A stretch of DNA of 42,394 nucleotides from Pelargonium nanum (taxonomy: Eukaryota > Streptophyta > Magnoliopsida > Geraniales > Geraniaceae). Where the stretch lies: contig JAYMTF010000256.1 in NCBI GenBank assembly GCA_036897485.1, positions 1-42,394 of the forward strand, written 5' to 3'. The notes under the pieces were generated by a model, which had not been told where the DNA came from, did no database searches, and was given only the letters and a program-made list of their open reading frames with translations. Of the stretch, positions 1 to 12,200 are shown piece by piece (the first letter of the stretch is position 1; each line of letters starts with the position of its first letter). The translations under genes and the position numbers were made by a program.

Positions 1-3000
1 ATATATCTGATCTATTTTTATAGTATATGTTACTGTTGCACATTCTTCAATTTATGAAAGTGTGTGGTATTTTTCTGCAAATTTACTCATTTGGTATTGA
101 AAACACTAAAATTGGATGCCCTACATTGCATGTTACCATCATTTTCACCCAAAATAGTGCTATAACAAGTAATAGACAAGTGTTATTATGAATTACTGTT
201 GCGACCGATAATATTATTAAAAAAAATTAATGTTACGTCGTTGTTGTTATGAGTCACGTTGATGACAAAAAAAAATATTTATTAACAAATGTACTATATA
301 TGAATCCTCTACATAGTATCAAAGGACACATTTGCATATGAATTGATATTAATTTGCGTCATTTTTTTTATAGCTGATTTGCGTTATCCATTAATAGCTA
401 TGCACGACTATGTGAGAACTAATTGACTAAAAATATGACACAAGCAATTTTGTAGGAAAAAAAAAGACTCCATTTCTAATTTGTTAAACAACAATCAAAT
501 TTAAAATCAACTTTAGCAAATAGCTAATGACATTATAGATAATACCCAAACCTTAATCTTATAAAATAAATAAAACGAAATTACTGAAATCACAAAATGT
601 ATATGGAAACAATGAAATAATCAAAACTCCCTCCAAACGGTATCAAAATGACCCATAATGACGCATGTCATGATTATGATATATGGATTTTGACCGCGTG
701 GCCGTATTTAGTCACAGTTCGTTCCAATCACATGAGTATGCTTGTGTGTACGTATATATTCTAAGTTTAAATTCCACTTATCTCTAAGATAAGTCCAACA
801 TGATAATTAATTACTGAGTTGTAGGCTTATAATTGAAACATCTTGCATAAAGAAATATGACACTTATCTAAATAATTGGTGAATACTCAAAGAAACATGC
901 ATGCATATTTATTGTTCAATGTTTGTGATGGATGAGATCATTCCCTAACTAAACAAATTAGAGAGAATCAATAGGTTGAAAATTGGGGATGAAAATGCTT
1001 TAGTGGGTCACTTATGCTCTTATTTTTTAGTTTGTTCATAGAAAAGTTTGATTTGAGACTGATATAAAATGACATTTATGATTAGATTAGATGCTAACTT
1101 TGATTAGGATTCTCCTTGGATTTTTCTAAAATATTGAATAGACAGAAGAAGAGTGGGATAATTTATTTGGTTTTAATTATTGGAAGTTCATTCATCCAAA
1201 ATTATGAGGGTCTATATCACATCAGAACAAAAATCCAGGTTTAACTCATGTTCCAACGTAGATTAGTGAGATTGTTATATAAATTAAATCTCAATTATAT
1301 CAAGCAAAAATTAGGTTTAACCTTGTACACAATTACTAAATTTAAATTTAATGGGTATCATCTATTACTAGTAAAATCGACCAAATCGAATTTATGGTCA
1401 AAGCAACCATGTAGGAGAATATGAGAATGAACAATATTTAATTGATATTTGTGTGATACAAATATTAATCGGTATCCCAAATAAGAGCACTTAGATTTGT
1501 TAAGTGTCAATGCTGCATGTTTGCATGTTGAGATTGTTTGAAAGATGTTTTGAAAATTTGATAATTTTAAGAAAATTTATTTCATATTTGTTTTGAGATG
1601 TAATTTAGATAATAAGCTATAAATAATTATTGTGCAAGTCATTTGCTTTTTAACCTGTACTTGTTGTTTTTATGTTTAAGTGAAGAAATTAGATTTTCTT
1701 CTTTCACGCTATCCTCATACCATCGTTTATAATATGAGTTACGTCATTGTCTCTATTAACAATTCAATTTTATATTCTGTTTGATTCCTAAAACGTTGTG
1801 ATCAAATCGTTATAAAATACTAAAAATGTGTAGAGTACATGACCTCTATTTTCCTAAAAAAATCTCACCGACAACTCATTCACTCTTGACTTAGAGTTGG
1901 AGAGAAAGCTATAGTAAATTTTGTGTTTGTCTCATACTTTTTTTATTTTCACCTCTTGAATTGACAATGAAAACACAAACAAAAAGCTAGAGTAACTGAG
2001 AGTCGATCTATTATAGGGTCCACTTTTATATATGGATTTGTGCTGTTGCATTTGTACTATGAAATGAAATAAGTAAAGATGTTACCTTGTAAGTTGTCAA
2101 AAAATCTAAGGTATCCTGTGGGAGGGACTCATGTGATTCATTCCACTACTAGGATTCATAACCATCAAAGGTCCCTATTTTGGAGGGCACAGGGTTGCAA
2201 ACATTGTATTTTACCCCCCGAGTGTCAGGTTGAGTGAAAGTGGTTCTAATAATTTAAGTGAAAAAATTCGACTACGAACGTTTTTAATTATAAATGAAGC
2301 ATTACGATTCAGCATACATTTTGATTTCTTGATACATTGCATATGACACATAATCAACTTGCATATTCAAATCATCCAACGTAACCAGCAACATGACATA
2401 CGAATGAAAAACTACCTTGATCAATATCTCTACTCAGCGCTATACTATCACTAATTACCAAACCAACACTTCTCATTCTTGGCTTATTATCGCGAATAGT
2501 TGGAATGATTGATAATACATCCGACTCAATCGCAACTATCCTTCGAGTTATATTTTTATCCGACTCAGAACTTCCCAAATGGCCATTGCATCAGCCTCAT
2601 TAGCGGTCCATTAAATTTAGATCAAATTAAATTATTTATTGAGTACAAAATCATTAGATACATGGCACCTAAACTTTGAATTCTTGTGGAGTCCACTTAA
2701 ATTTTATTTTAAGAAATTAGATTTGAGTACTATGCACGTAAATAAATTACAAAACATTTATATTAAATTTACTGAATCAAGACATGTTGGACCAAGTGGT
2801 TAATACATTTTGGATTCCCTCTGAGGTCTCGAGTTCGAGCCTCCTTGTCGACGGTGTGGGGTGGGATTTGTGGGGTGGGGTCTAGGGTGACGCTCTTTTT
2901 GGGGAGTAAGAAACATTGTTACTTCGAGTATGATGTCCCGTTGCTGATATAAAATAATTACAGGAAAAATATGAAGATTGAAGAAAGGGCAGTCCAATTC

Positions 3001-3750
3001 CAATCGGTCAAGTACTAGATGATTGATTAGTATAGGTACTTAATGGGCTAGTCCAGGCCCACATTATAAGGTAGCCAGTCTATTTATATTATATGGTACA
3101 ACTTGGGTACATTGTTGGGCCAGTTCCTCATGCAAATTGGTTGGCCCATCTCCATCTAAATAATTGTATAAAAAGTGAAGGTTTTGATTTGAATAAAATT
3201 GGGAAAATCAAATATAGGACAATTCGAATTTCATGTTGATAAAAAGTTATTCGATCCGAAAAGATAATGGATCGGATCAAACAAAATTTGGATTATAGTG
3301 TTAAAAGAGCAAATTCGTGTGAACTTAAGTATGTTTTTATAAGATAAATTCGATATGATCCAAAACTGATTAGATCAATTTTTACGTGAATTATTCATCT
3401 AATTTTTTTTATATAGAAATTTGGAAACTTTTTAGTAGTAATAATTTACTGATAATCATGCAATTACGAATTTGATCTCCAAATGGGACCAATGATATAT
3501 GGAATCAATCATTTTCCCAATATAATTACAAAATAATATATTTCAAAACCTCCACCAAATTATTGCTTTTTTTATTTATAAGAAATTATTGTTATTTTAA
3601 TTCCCAAATTAAGCGTCACCGTTGCCTTTTTATTTATTTAATTTTTTATTTCTTACAATTCTCTACTAAATCCATAATGTCATAATCATGAGCCACGTGT
3701 CATACATCGAAGACAACTACATTACATAGTATTTTATATTAAATTCCAAT
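1..3750. other. AT-rich intergenic region
   Basis: No coding region is convincing on either strand; open frames are short, lack family features and stop often. The stretch is AT-rich with many homopolymer runs. The only element I can support is the SINE-like sequence near 2780-2960. Around 3200-3400 there are scattered GATCCGA/TCGGATC words resembling degenerate dispersed repeats found elsewhere in the window. Several GGCCCA/TGGGCC words at 3040-3160 could belong to the promoter side of the downstream DUF4050 gene, but that is only a guess. Confidence 0.6.
2780..2960 (+). mobile_element. tRNA-derived SINE-like element
   Basis: Positions 2785-2800 read TGGACCAAGTGG, close to the Pol III box A consensus TGGCNNAGTNGG. 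About 40 bases later, GAGTTCGAGCC resembles box B (GGTTCGANNCC). A GT-rich body follows, and the segment ends in an AT-rich tail near 2950. That order (box A, box B, unrelated body, AT tail) is typical of plant SINEs. A functional tRNA is unlikely because no cloverleaf with a clean acceptor stem can be drawn. Boundaries are approximate and no target-site duplication was identified. Confidence 0.55.
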
Positions 3751-3759
3751 AATGTCCTC

Positions 3760-3915
3760 GCAAGAAGGTCTCTCAAATAGTATCATATTGGTTTTGCCTC
3801 AAAATTTTCCTCTATTTTCTCGAATCTTCACTGAGCTCCATTACTGTTGGCTCTACCAGAGATTCCAAGCCCAGACGCTTTTTCCACATACTCACAGCAC
3901 CGAGTCGCATGAAAT
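3760..3915 (+). other. probable 5' UTR exon of the DUF4050 gene
   Basis: This is a moderately pyrimidine-rich stretch ending in a good donor (ATG|GTACGG at 3915/3916). If it is spliced to the acceptor TTTTCAG at 4833, a very short upstream reading frame (ATG AAA TGA across the junction) would precede the main start. The 5' boundary is unknown. Confidence 0.4.
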
Positions 3916-4838
3916 GGTACGGTCTCTTCCCAATCTTTTTATTTTATTTTATTAATTTTTTTATATGGGCTTTGATTATTCATAATTATTATTAGCTTTT
4001 TTTGTTGCCTCTGATTTGTTATTGCATTGTTAATATCTGAAAGCTACACGGGTTTGAATCTGTTTGTGATGTCGATGGTTTTTTTTTGCTCAAAGTTGGT
4101 ATTTTTATGAGTGTGGTTGTTGTATTTTATTTGGGTTTTTGTTGGTTTTTAGCTTTGTGAGTTCAACATAAGGGTAAGTTCTGAGTTCAGTGTGAGTGTT
4201 GAAAGTTAGAGAGAATTTGGTTATAGTTTGGGAATAGACTCATTGAAATTTTGATTGCATTGATGGATTGATGGGTTTATGTGGGATTTAATTGTAATAT
4301 AGCTTTATTGTAGCATTAGAACTCATGAGTGTGGGAGATTTTGTTGTGGGAACTTTGGCTTTGAAGCATTGACAAAGCAATTTGGATTGTTGGTAACTGC
4401 ATTAACTTAATTTGAATTGAATTTTTGAGATGATTTTGTTGCATTCATTCGGTACGTGTAAAGGCAGTGGGATCTTTGGAAGAAACTCGGGTAGATTTAG
4501 GAATCTGTGTACGAGCAATTTATTATATGAATTACGAGTATGTGATTGATTATACTGGACAAGGTGGATGTGTTTTGTTAGGTCTCCTGGTTTTATGTTA
4601 ATACTTTGTTGGGAGGGACAGAACTAGCCATTATTGAGAAAGGTTTTAAATTTCTGAAGCATTTGCATACTTTATTGCATATAACTCCGGACAATCTCTC
4701 GTTGGTTGGTGCGCTGGAACGATGTTCTTATTATTTTTCGAGACACATATGTTTCCTGCTATGCCAATGGTTTTACGATTGGTCTTTTACTTTACAAATT
4801 ACAGAGTACTGACTAAAGGGGGATGGTTTTCAGATCCA

Positions 4839-6565
4839 ATGACAATGGAAACTAATGGTAGTAATCCTAGTTCCAACGACCACGAAAATCAGCCTTCAGG
4901 GAATGCCACTAGCGCCAATAATAAAATTGTCAGCAATGAAAAGTCCAATGAGAAAGACGTCTTTGTTAATCATGGTATGCTCTTATTTAAAACTACAGCT
5001 TGTCTGCCAGGCGAACATCGTAAATCGTATTAATAGTAAAACAATAACTTGTTCCAATGGAACCTATTCTACGTTATGAACCCCCTAACATGCGCCCTTA
5101 CTTTTTCCTTTCCTGTCTATATTCCCAAATCACTAATCTTTAATTGTTTTGTGTTACCGAAAACATTCACAATTTTTTGTGGGGAACCTATTATTTGGGT
5201 AGCCTGAATTATGTAATTTTGCAATTAAATTTAAATTATGACAATATTGGAATCAAGATAGCACAAAGTCATGGTTTTGTGACGCACACTGAGTTAAATT
5301 TTCCACAAGTTATGACTTTAGCTTACTCCTTCGGCCCTCTCCAATGAGCGTAATGTTATACATTTACTAACATTTTGCTAAACAGTAGTTGAGCAATCTT
5401 TTTTATGCCTTTTTAAATGAAATAGTGTTTTTTTGAGAATGATGTGGATTACTTTTTTATGCAGCGGAGATAGCTTGGCATGAGAGAAGGAAAGAGTGGG
5501 TTGGGGATGATTCTAAAAAGTTGCGAATAATGTCACGAGAACCAATTATGAGGTACTTCTTAAGTTTATGTACTTTTATTAGCATGGTTTTGATGCTGAT
5601 GACAGCATTGGTTCTGTTGTTCACTGCCAATATTTTAATTCTTCAATTCAACTTTGGTCCCATTTGGCTAAAAAAAAAGAACTATAGTCCCTACATAATT
5701 GACAGCCAATAAACTTGAGGAATCTTGAAGTTTTGTGTGTATTTATGTGAATATATCTAGATGACTTTTATTACACCATGTGTATTTTTCTTCACCGTGA
5801 TTGCGATGGTTACTTGAAGCAAATATGACCTGGAAAAAAAAAGTTGCTCCTTATGATTCGAGTTGATGGAGGAATAATTCTGAAAATGGAAAAACATTGG
5901 AATTAATAAAAAACTTCAGGTTGAACAAATGAGATGGGTTCTTGAGAAGCTAACTATTATCTTATTGAGACGATCATCATAGATCGTTATCATTAGAACC
6001 CATATTGTCTGTGATCTATTGGAAAATTAGCATCAAAGTTGCGAGCATTCCATTTTGCATTACCTTTGTGATGCTTATAGACCTCTCTGAAAAATCAGTG
6101 GACCCTGTTTAGAGCCAAGAGCTCAAGTTCTTGAAAGTATATTTCATATTAGTGTAATCTGAAGAGTTATTGGATTAGACTTTCTTCTTGACTAGGGCTC
6201 TGGGTTACCTTTTTCTATGCACAGTTTGCCCTGAAATGTAGATTTTAAAAAAAAATTATTTTAACCCTTTTTTTTTAGTTTCGTGGAATTGAAACAGAAT
6301 AGATTCTCACTTATTTGATTTGATATTCTTTTGGAGAATAATGGTGAAATCGTCTTTCGCAGTTGGACAACGACTTATGAGGATTTGCTTTTGTCTTCTG
6401 AACCATTTTACAAGCCTATACCATTAGCTGTAAGCTCTCTTAAATTGTTACATGGTCTCGTGACTTTTGAGCAATGCCGATGACAATGTAATCGCTTGTT
6501 CAATTTTGCAGGAAATGGTGGATTTTCTGGTCGACATTTGGCAAGATGAAGGCCTCTACGACTAG
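4839..6565 (+). CDS. DUF4050 family protein
   Basis: Coding exons are 4839-4974, 5465-5552, 6363-6429 and 6512-6565; they total 345 bp and encode 114 residues. All introns are GT..AG. An upstream non-coding exon probably ends at 3915 (ATG|GTACGG) and is joined to an acceptor at 4833, giving a leader intron of about 0.9 kb. The first 45 residues are Asn/Ser-rich and low complexity. The rest matches the plant DUF4050 pattern: an AWHERRKEWVGD-like block, then SWTTTYEDLL, then PIPLAEMVDFLVDIWQDEGLYD-type C-terminus ending the protein. The family is plant-widespread with no assigned biochemical role that I know of. There is no signal peptide or membrane segment. The start at 4839 is the first ATG in frame after the acceptor; a second ATG is two codons later. 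Confidence 0.8.
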
Positions 6566-8034
6566 AAACTCGGGATTTCTTGTGAGCGGTTAGAATCTTG
6601 CACTGTTTTCTTTATGCAAATTGTTGAAAACGAAGCTAAGTCCACTGATTATATAGAATTTTATCAACCATACATTGAGTTACTCTGAACAAGAATCATT
6701 CGGTGTTATTTTTAGCTTAAAGTTAAGTGGTTTCTGGAGAAAATGTGATTCTCATTGTAGGTTTTATACTTTTATCCGCTACTAGACATTGACACATGTA
6801 ACTGATTGGTTTCTGGTTTATGAGTACTAAAACAATATGAATCTATGTTCAGTCTTGGATATTTATGTCTCTTTCCATCTTCAAGAAGTGCAAAACATTG
6901 GTTGAACTCGAATCTAACTTTCATTCGCATTGCAGAATTCATGTAACGGGACTTACCTTGATCCATGCATGATTTAATATTCTTCGTACAAATTATATTA
7001 TGTTCTAATGTATGTAATATTGCAAAGAGCTCTCAACATACTCCAACAAGTGCGTATGAGAGCAAGAACGAACAAAATAACGTATGTTCTCAGTTTTAAA
7101 ATTGATTTCTTCTTCGTAAAACTTCCATGAGTTGGTCGCATAAGCATTTTGTAACATGTCACACAGGTTAGTTTGTCCTCAGTATTTCATAATTTTCATG
7201 CAAAATACTTGTGCATCTTTGAGATTCTCGCAACTAGTAATTTGAATTCGAATCTACGAGCATTTGAAGTTCAATACGACTGAAATTCGATTCGGATTGA
7301 GTAGGACAAATTCGTTTATTTTGACTAAAGTTTGAAGTTTATTTGTTTCAATTTGAACTTTTTCCATTTTAGTTTCAGATTTCTCTTTACAAATTTGTAT
7401 ACGAACCGATTCAAAATTCAAATGGCCTCCGTCCATTCAATGGAAGACATCAATGTTTAAAAATGCTCAACACAAATCTTGACTTATGTGTAAGAGCCTC
7501 AAAATGACATGTTAAAGTGATCATGAACAACAATAATTAAAAATAGTCAAAACTAAACAACATTGATCGAATACATATAACGTTAACCAACAATTGTTTA
7601 CAGTTTATGTTAACGTAAAATATGTCACTCTTCATTTAAACTAAAATGACGATTTAGATTGCAACACAAGCGCAAGAAAAAGAAAACGTTGTTTGTGCTC
7701 AAGATCTATGTAAAGTCATCTGAGCTAAAAATAGAACTATTGATAGCTTTGAAAATTGGAGGGTATTTTTGGGTTAGTGATGGGCTGCTGGTCAAAGTCA
7801 ACGGTGGCTTTGACTATTGACCTTGACATTTTGGTAGTTTCTAAGCGTCGGGTTGGGGATTCTAAAATCAACAATTATCTTTTTGGCCCTTTATGTTTAG
7901 CTATATTCATTTTTGTTCTAAGAAGGTACAACTTTTTTTTTTTCTAAGTATCTAATGCTTCAAATATAATTAAATAGGAGAGAAAATAGAAATAAGAAAA
8001 GAAAAAAAATGAAAAAGTGAAAAAAGTGAATTAG

Positions 8035-8400
8035 ATGACACGATTTGCTTATGAGCAGTTCGACACAATCCGTTTATGAGGAGGTCTACGCGACTTGTTT
8101 ATGAGCGGATCGACATGACTTGACATAACTAATCAACTTAAATATTGGATTCAAAATTACACGATCCGACTTGTTTAAACATGATATTAACCAAACACGA
8201 CTTGATATATTCGACTCATTTAACTTTTTACACGATATGTCTATTTCACATTTTAACCCTTATATTAGTCGGATTATACGGATTAGACACGAACACAACT
8301 AGATTACTATTGAGTTGCTCAACTTAATTCCGATTAAACTAAATCCAAACCTACTCAAATTCGTAGTGTGTCAGGGTTACGACCCAAATTGCCAACACTC
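8035..8400. repeat. degenerate dispersed repeat, copy 1
   Basis: The left part contains three tandem 25-bp units sharing TTATGAG (at 8048, 8073 and 8098) followed by a CGACA-type word. The right end reads ACGACCCAAATTGCCAACACTCTAATTA, a terminus that recurs in related form near 40005 (CCAAATTACCAACTCTA). It is rich in words such as ACACGA and CGACTTG. It is probably an old non-autonomous repeat; the class is not certain. Confidence 0.45.
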
Positions 8401-8407
8401 TAATTAG

Positions 8408-8739
8408 GGGTGACAATTCTTGTTCACAAGTTGCGTTGAAAGTTTAGTATTTTGTTAAACAGGTCAACCCGAATCCGATAGTTTATCAAATCGGTTTGTT
8501 CACGTGTTCTGATCTACATAACCCATTTAACTTATATGAGTCATTTCTTATCGAATATGTTTGAAAAATTATATTTATTCTATAAATAGTTTATGATCCG
8601 TTCAATTAAACGAGTTAGATAAATAAAACATATTCGACACTAACACGATTGAATTACTAAACAAATTGACACAAATCCGATACAAAATCAGACATGTTAA
8701 AGTCAAATCTACTTAAATGTGTGTCATCACGATGACCCC
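8408..8739. repeat. degenerate dispersed repeat, copy 2 (terminal inverted ends)
   Basis: It starts GGGGTGACAATT immediately after copy 1 and ends ATCACGATGACCCC, so the two ends are imperfectly inverted (GGGGT...ACCCC). Internal words (ACCCGAATCCG, CACGATTGAATTACTAAAC, GACATGTTAAAG) belong to the same vocabulary as copy 1 and as the copy near 17.9-18.3 kb. No transposase is encoded. A direct flank duplication around AATTA is possible but not clear. Confidence 0.45.
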
Positions 8740-8989
8740 AATTAATAGTCCCAACTGTGTTAAACCTTAACATGTTTGCACATATCATATAAAATCCATA
8801 TATAAAAACAAAAACAAAACAATAATAATAATGCAAAGAAATAATACTGAAATCCATAGCATATAGACAAGAGAAGGAAAGAAACAATTTTTTCTCTCGT
8901 TTCTTAGATAAACAATCTGTGGCATCCAATAAATTTTCCATCCCGTTTCGTTTTCTCGGGAAAATTATTTTGCTATTTGATTCTCCAGC

Positions 8990-9100
8990 GAATCAAAATC
9001 AGTTGATAAATAGTTCTTTCTCCACAGTGTTGCTGTGCAGAGCTTGCAAGCTTTCTCTTCCAAATCTTTCTGATTCGTAGAGGCCGAGTCACAGTTCAGA
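8990..9100 (+). other. probable 5' UTR exon of the FAD synthetase gene
   Basis: Sequence upstream of the coding start includes a plausible donor at CAGAG|GTCAAT near 9100 and a plausible acceptor TTATGTGTCAG just before 9256. A short leader intron is therefore likely. The transcription start was not identified. Confidence 0.35.
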
Positions 9101-9260
9101 GGTCAATTTCACTTTATTTTCTGAATACCCATTTGCTTAATTTGTCTAAAAAATCTCAAATTTTGGGAACCCATTTGCTTAATTTACAGGATTGCACCAA
9201 TCTATGGAGATTTAAATCCATGAGCTTATTTATCATTTTGTTTATTATGTGTCAGAGTCA

Positions 9261-12200
9261 ATGGAGATCGATAAAGCAATCAGAGAAAGTGATGATCGAA
9301 GGCTCAAAACCAAATACGATAACGCCATCTATGTGATTAGAAGAGCTCTTGCTCTTTACTCGTGAGTGATTTCCTATTTTCTCTTCTGTTTGTGCTCTTT
9401 TGATTGTTTTTTAGTTTTTGGTGTATATTGTGAATAGGGTTTTGATTGGAAATTTGGAATTAGCATTCTGTTTGTTTGCATAGAATACTGAATTTCAGAT
9501 GTTGTATTTGTTCTGAGAAAGGGAGGATTTAGTTGTATTAGGTTCAGTTATTAGCATTTTTAATTGTTGATTCTCTCACTTAATGGCACATTTAGATTTC
9601 CTTGATGGTTAAATGTGTATCGAGAAATTAAGGACAAAAGGAAATCGGCAGATATGGATCTGCTGAAGTGTTTTAGTTAAGATTAGTTGATTTGAATCTT
9701 AACAGTTGTTGGCTTTGTTCGTGATCGTCACTGCCTTTTTGGCTTGTTGCTATCCCTGCTAAGATTCTTTTAACGATTTGCCACGTGTAGCTCATCTTTG
9801 AATCGGTTTTGCATTTTCCCTAGAATAGGTTGTTGTGATTTATGTGGATAAATTGTGTACCAAAATCCCATTTGAAGGCTGAATCAGCATGGTAGAGTTT
9901 CCGGTTTCTCTGCCCACCTTGTGGATGCAGACTATCTTAACACTTTAAAAGGGTTATAGTTGTTATATTGGTTGAGTTTGACTAGAAGATGAAAATTGAG
10001 TGATACTATTCTTCCCGACATTCCATTTGTTAATACTCGTGCAATACAAGTGAAGTTGGTAACAAAGTTGTAAATTTGTGACACACATAGATCATTATTT
10101 CCTTGAAACCGTTACTCTGCAAAAAATTGCATGAATATCAACTGAACATTTAACAGTTTTTTATTATATCTATTTAAACCGACTTCGTGACTTCCCTTAG
10201 CCTGAGGTACATGTTTATGGTTTCCGTTTTCTTGATCACCCTCTTTTCTGATGGTCTAGGCCTCTAGGGTGGCTAAAGGAAACAATCCTTTACCAACTTC
10301 AACGAAACTTTCCTTGCTCAGCTGACATACTTATCAAGAACATAGTTGGCAAATTCAAAGTTCAGATCTTCTTTCGTTATAAATAGTAAACAATTTTTTT
10401 GTTAATTCATGTTAGGGATGTGAGGACGTGACTTCTTAGACCCTAAAGTATGTCACTTTTCTTCCCTGCCTCCAAAAATTAAGAATATGTTTAGAAGCTT
10501 GCACGTGTTTCCTTTTATTGACCCTTAATTATTGGCCGAAAGTTGAATCAATATTATTGACTGTGATCATGTAGACTTCTTATCATTGTTGTCGGAGATA
10601 AGACTAATCGTCATATAACTTGTTTCCTTTTCTGGTCAATTTGAGCACTAGAAAAGGTTAATTAATTGGACATATCCTTTTGGTCATTTATGTGCTCCAG
10701 CTAAGTTTTAACTTGGTACTTAGGTGGTTGAGTTGGCTGGAAATGAGATGGATTATATTAAAGTTGAGTGTTAAGAACTCACCTAGGTGGAAAGAAACGA
10801 TAATTAATTGCAGGAAGATGACGTATGCCGTGACTATTTATGTTACAGGAAAAACAATTGAAACATACCAGATAATATTTTTATAATGACACATGATATC
10901 CATTTTGTTTGCTCCTTGTCTTCAGTTAAGAAGTTGTCATAATGTGTTATATTTAGAGGGTAAGACTGGTTTCTTGAAGGAATCATATGTTAGTTCCCAT
11001 CCAAGAAGAGGATGATTTAAGCTCCACTAATCAGTGCCTACCTAATATATCTTAGGAAGAGGAGGGTTCATTGTCGATCACTTGATAATTTCCATTCTGT
11101 GCAGAACAACTTGTACTCAAGTAGTTTCAGAACCACGTGTTAGATTTTTGGTTTGTTAACATGATTGGTTTTAAAACTAAAAGCAATATTACATGTCTTA
11201 TATGAAATTTAGTACTGCTTTTGTTATGACTTAACTATTTGCATATTGCAATAAAGAATAATAACATTTGCTAAACTTTCTAAATAGGTCTGTTTACTCT
11301 TTTCGTTGAGCCGTGTCATGATCACACTTTTATTTATTTATAATCCAACGGAAGTGTACTGATTTTGCAAATTCTTTATTTGTTATAACAGAATTGAGGA
11401 GGTTGCTTTCAGCTTCAATGGAGGAAAGGATTCAACTGTAGGTTTCCACATGTGTTTTCTTTTTGTAATTTCTCAGTAATCCTTTGCTATTTTGATATTG
11501 ACAATGAACTTGGAATCAGGTTTTATTTCACCTACTTAGGGCTGGCTACTTCTTGCATAAAGAGGAGCAAAGTTGTTCTAATGGGAGTTTAACAGATTTT
11601 CCAATTCGAACTATATACTTTGAGAGCCCTTCTGCTTTTACTGAAATAAACTCATTTACTTACGATATAGCCAACACGTAAGAAAATATCCCTTCCTTAC
11701 TTTTGCCTTTCTATATTTTTGTTTATGCAGGGTGGTAAGAAACTCTAATTACTGATTGATTTATTCCTATTTGAGCAGATATGGTATGCAAATGGATATA
11801 ATTCGCTTAGATTTCAAAGCTGGTTTGGAAGCGTTACTGAAGGCTAAGCCAATCAGAGCCATATTCCTTGGTGTTCGCATTGGTGACCCTACTGCGGTAT
11901 CTTTATTTATTTTTTGCTATTTCTCAATATGGTTGTGTCTTTGCTACATATTTTTCTACCTTATAGAATATCTTCAATTCTTCTTTGGCATTCTGGTGGA
12001 ACGACTGGAAACAAAAGTTCATTACCGATATATCATCTCTGATTTGCAGGTAGGCCAAGAACAGTTCTCTCCTAGCTCACCCGGATGGCCACCTTTCATG
12101 AGAGTGAATCCCATCTTAGATTGGTCATACAGGTATGTTTGTGTTCCATAATGTGTCTCCGCTTGCAATTTTCAGTTTAGCAAATGGAATGGTGCCTCTT

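Larger units (their letters stand above)
6566..8990. other. intergenic region between DUF4050 and FAD synthetase genes
   Basis: No coding sequence is supportable here. The first few hundred bases probably hold the DUF4050 3' UTR. Positions 8035-8740 carry two adjacent copies of a degenerate repeat, listed separately. The remainder is AT-rich sequence with no recognisable element. Confidence 0.55.

Noticed and set aside
2785..2860. Possible tRNA gene
   Set aside because: Boxes A and B are recognisable but no acceptor or anticodon stem forms; better read as a SINE head.
4606..4812. Open frame just upstream of the DUF4050 start
   Set aside because: It lies in the probable leader intron and matches nothing recognisable.
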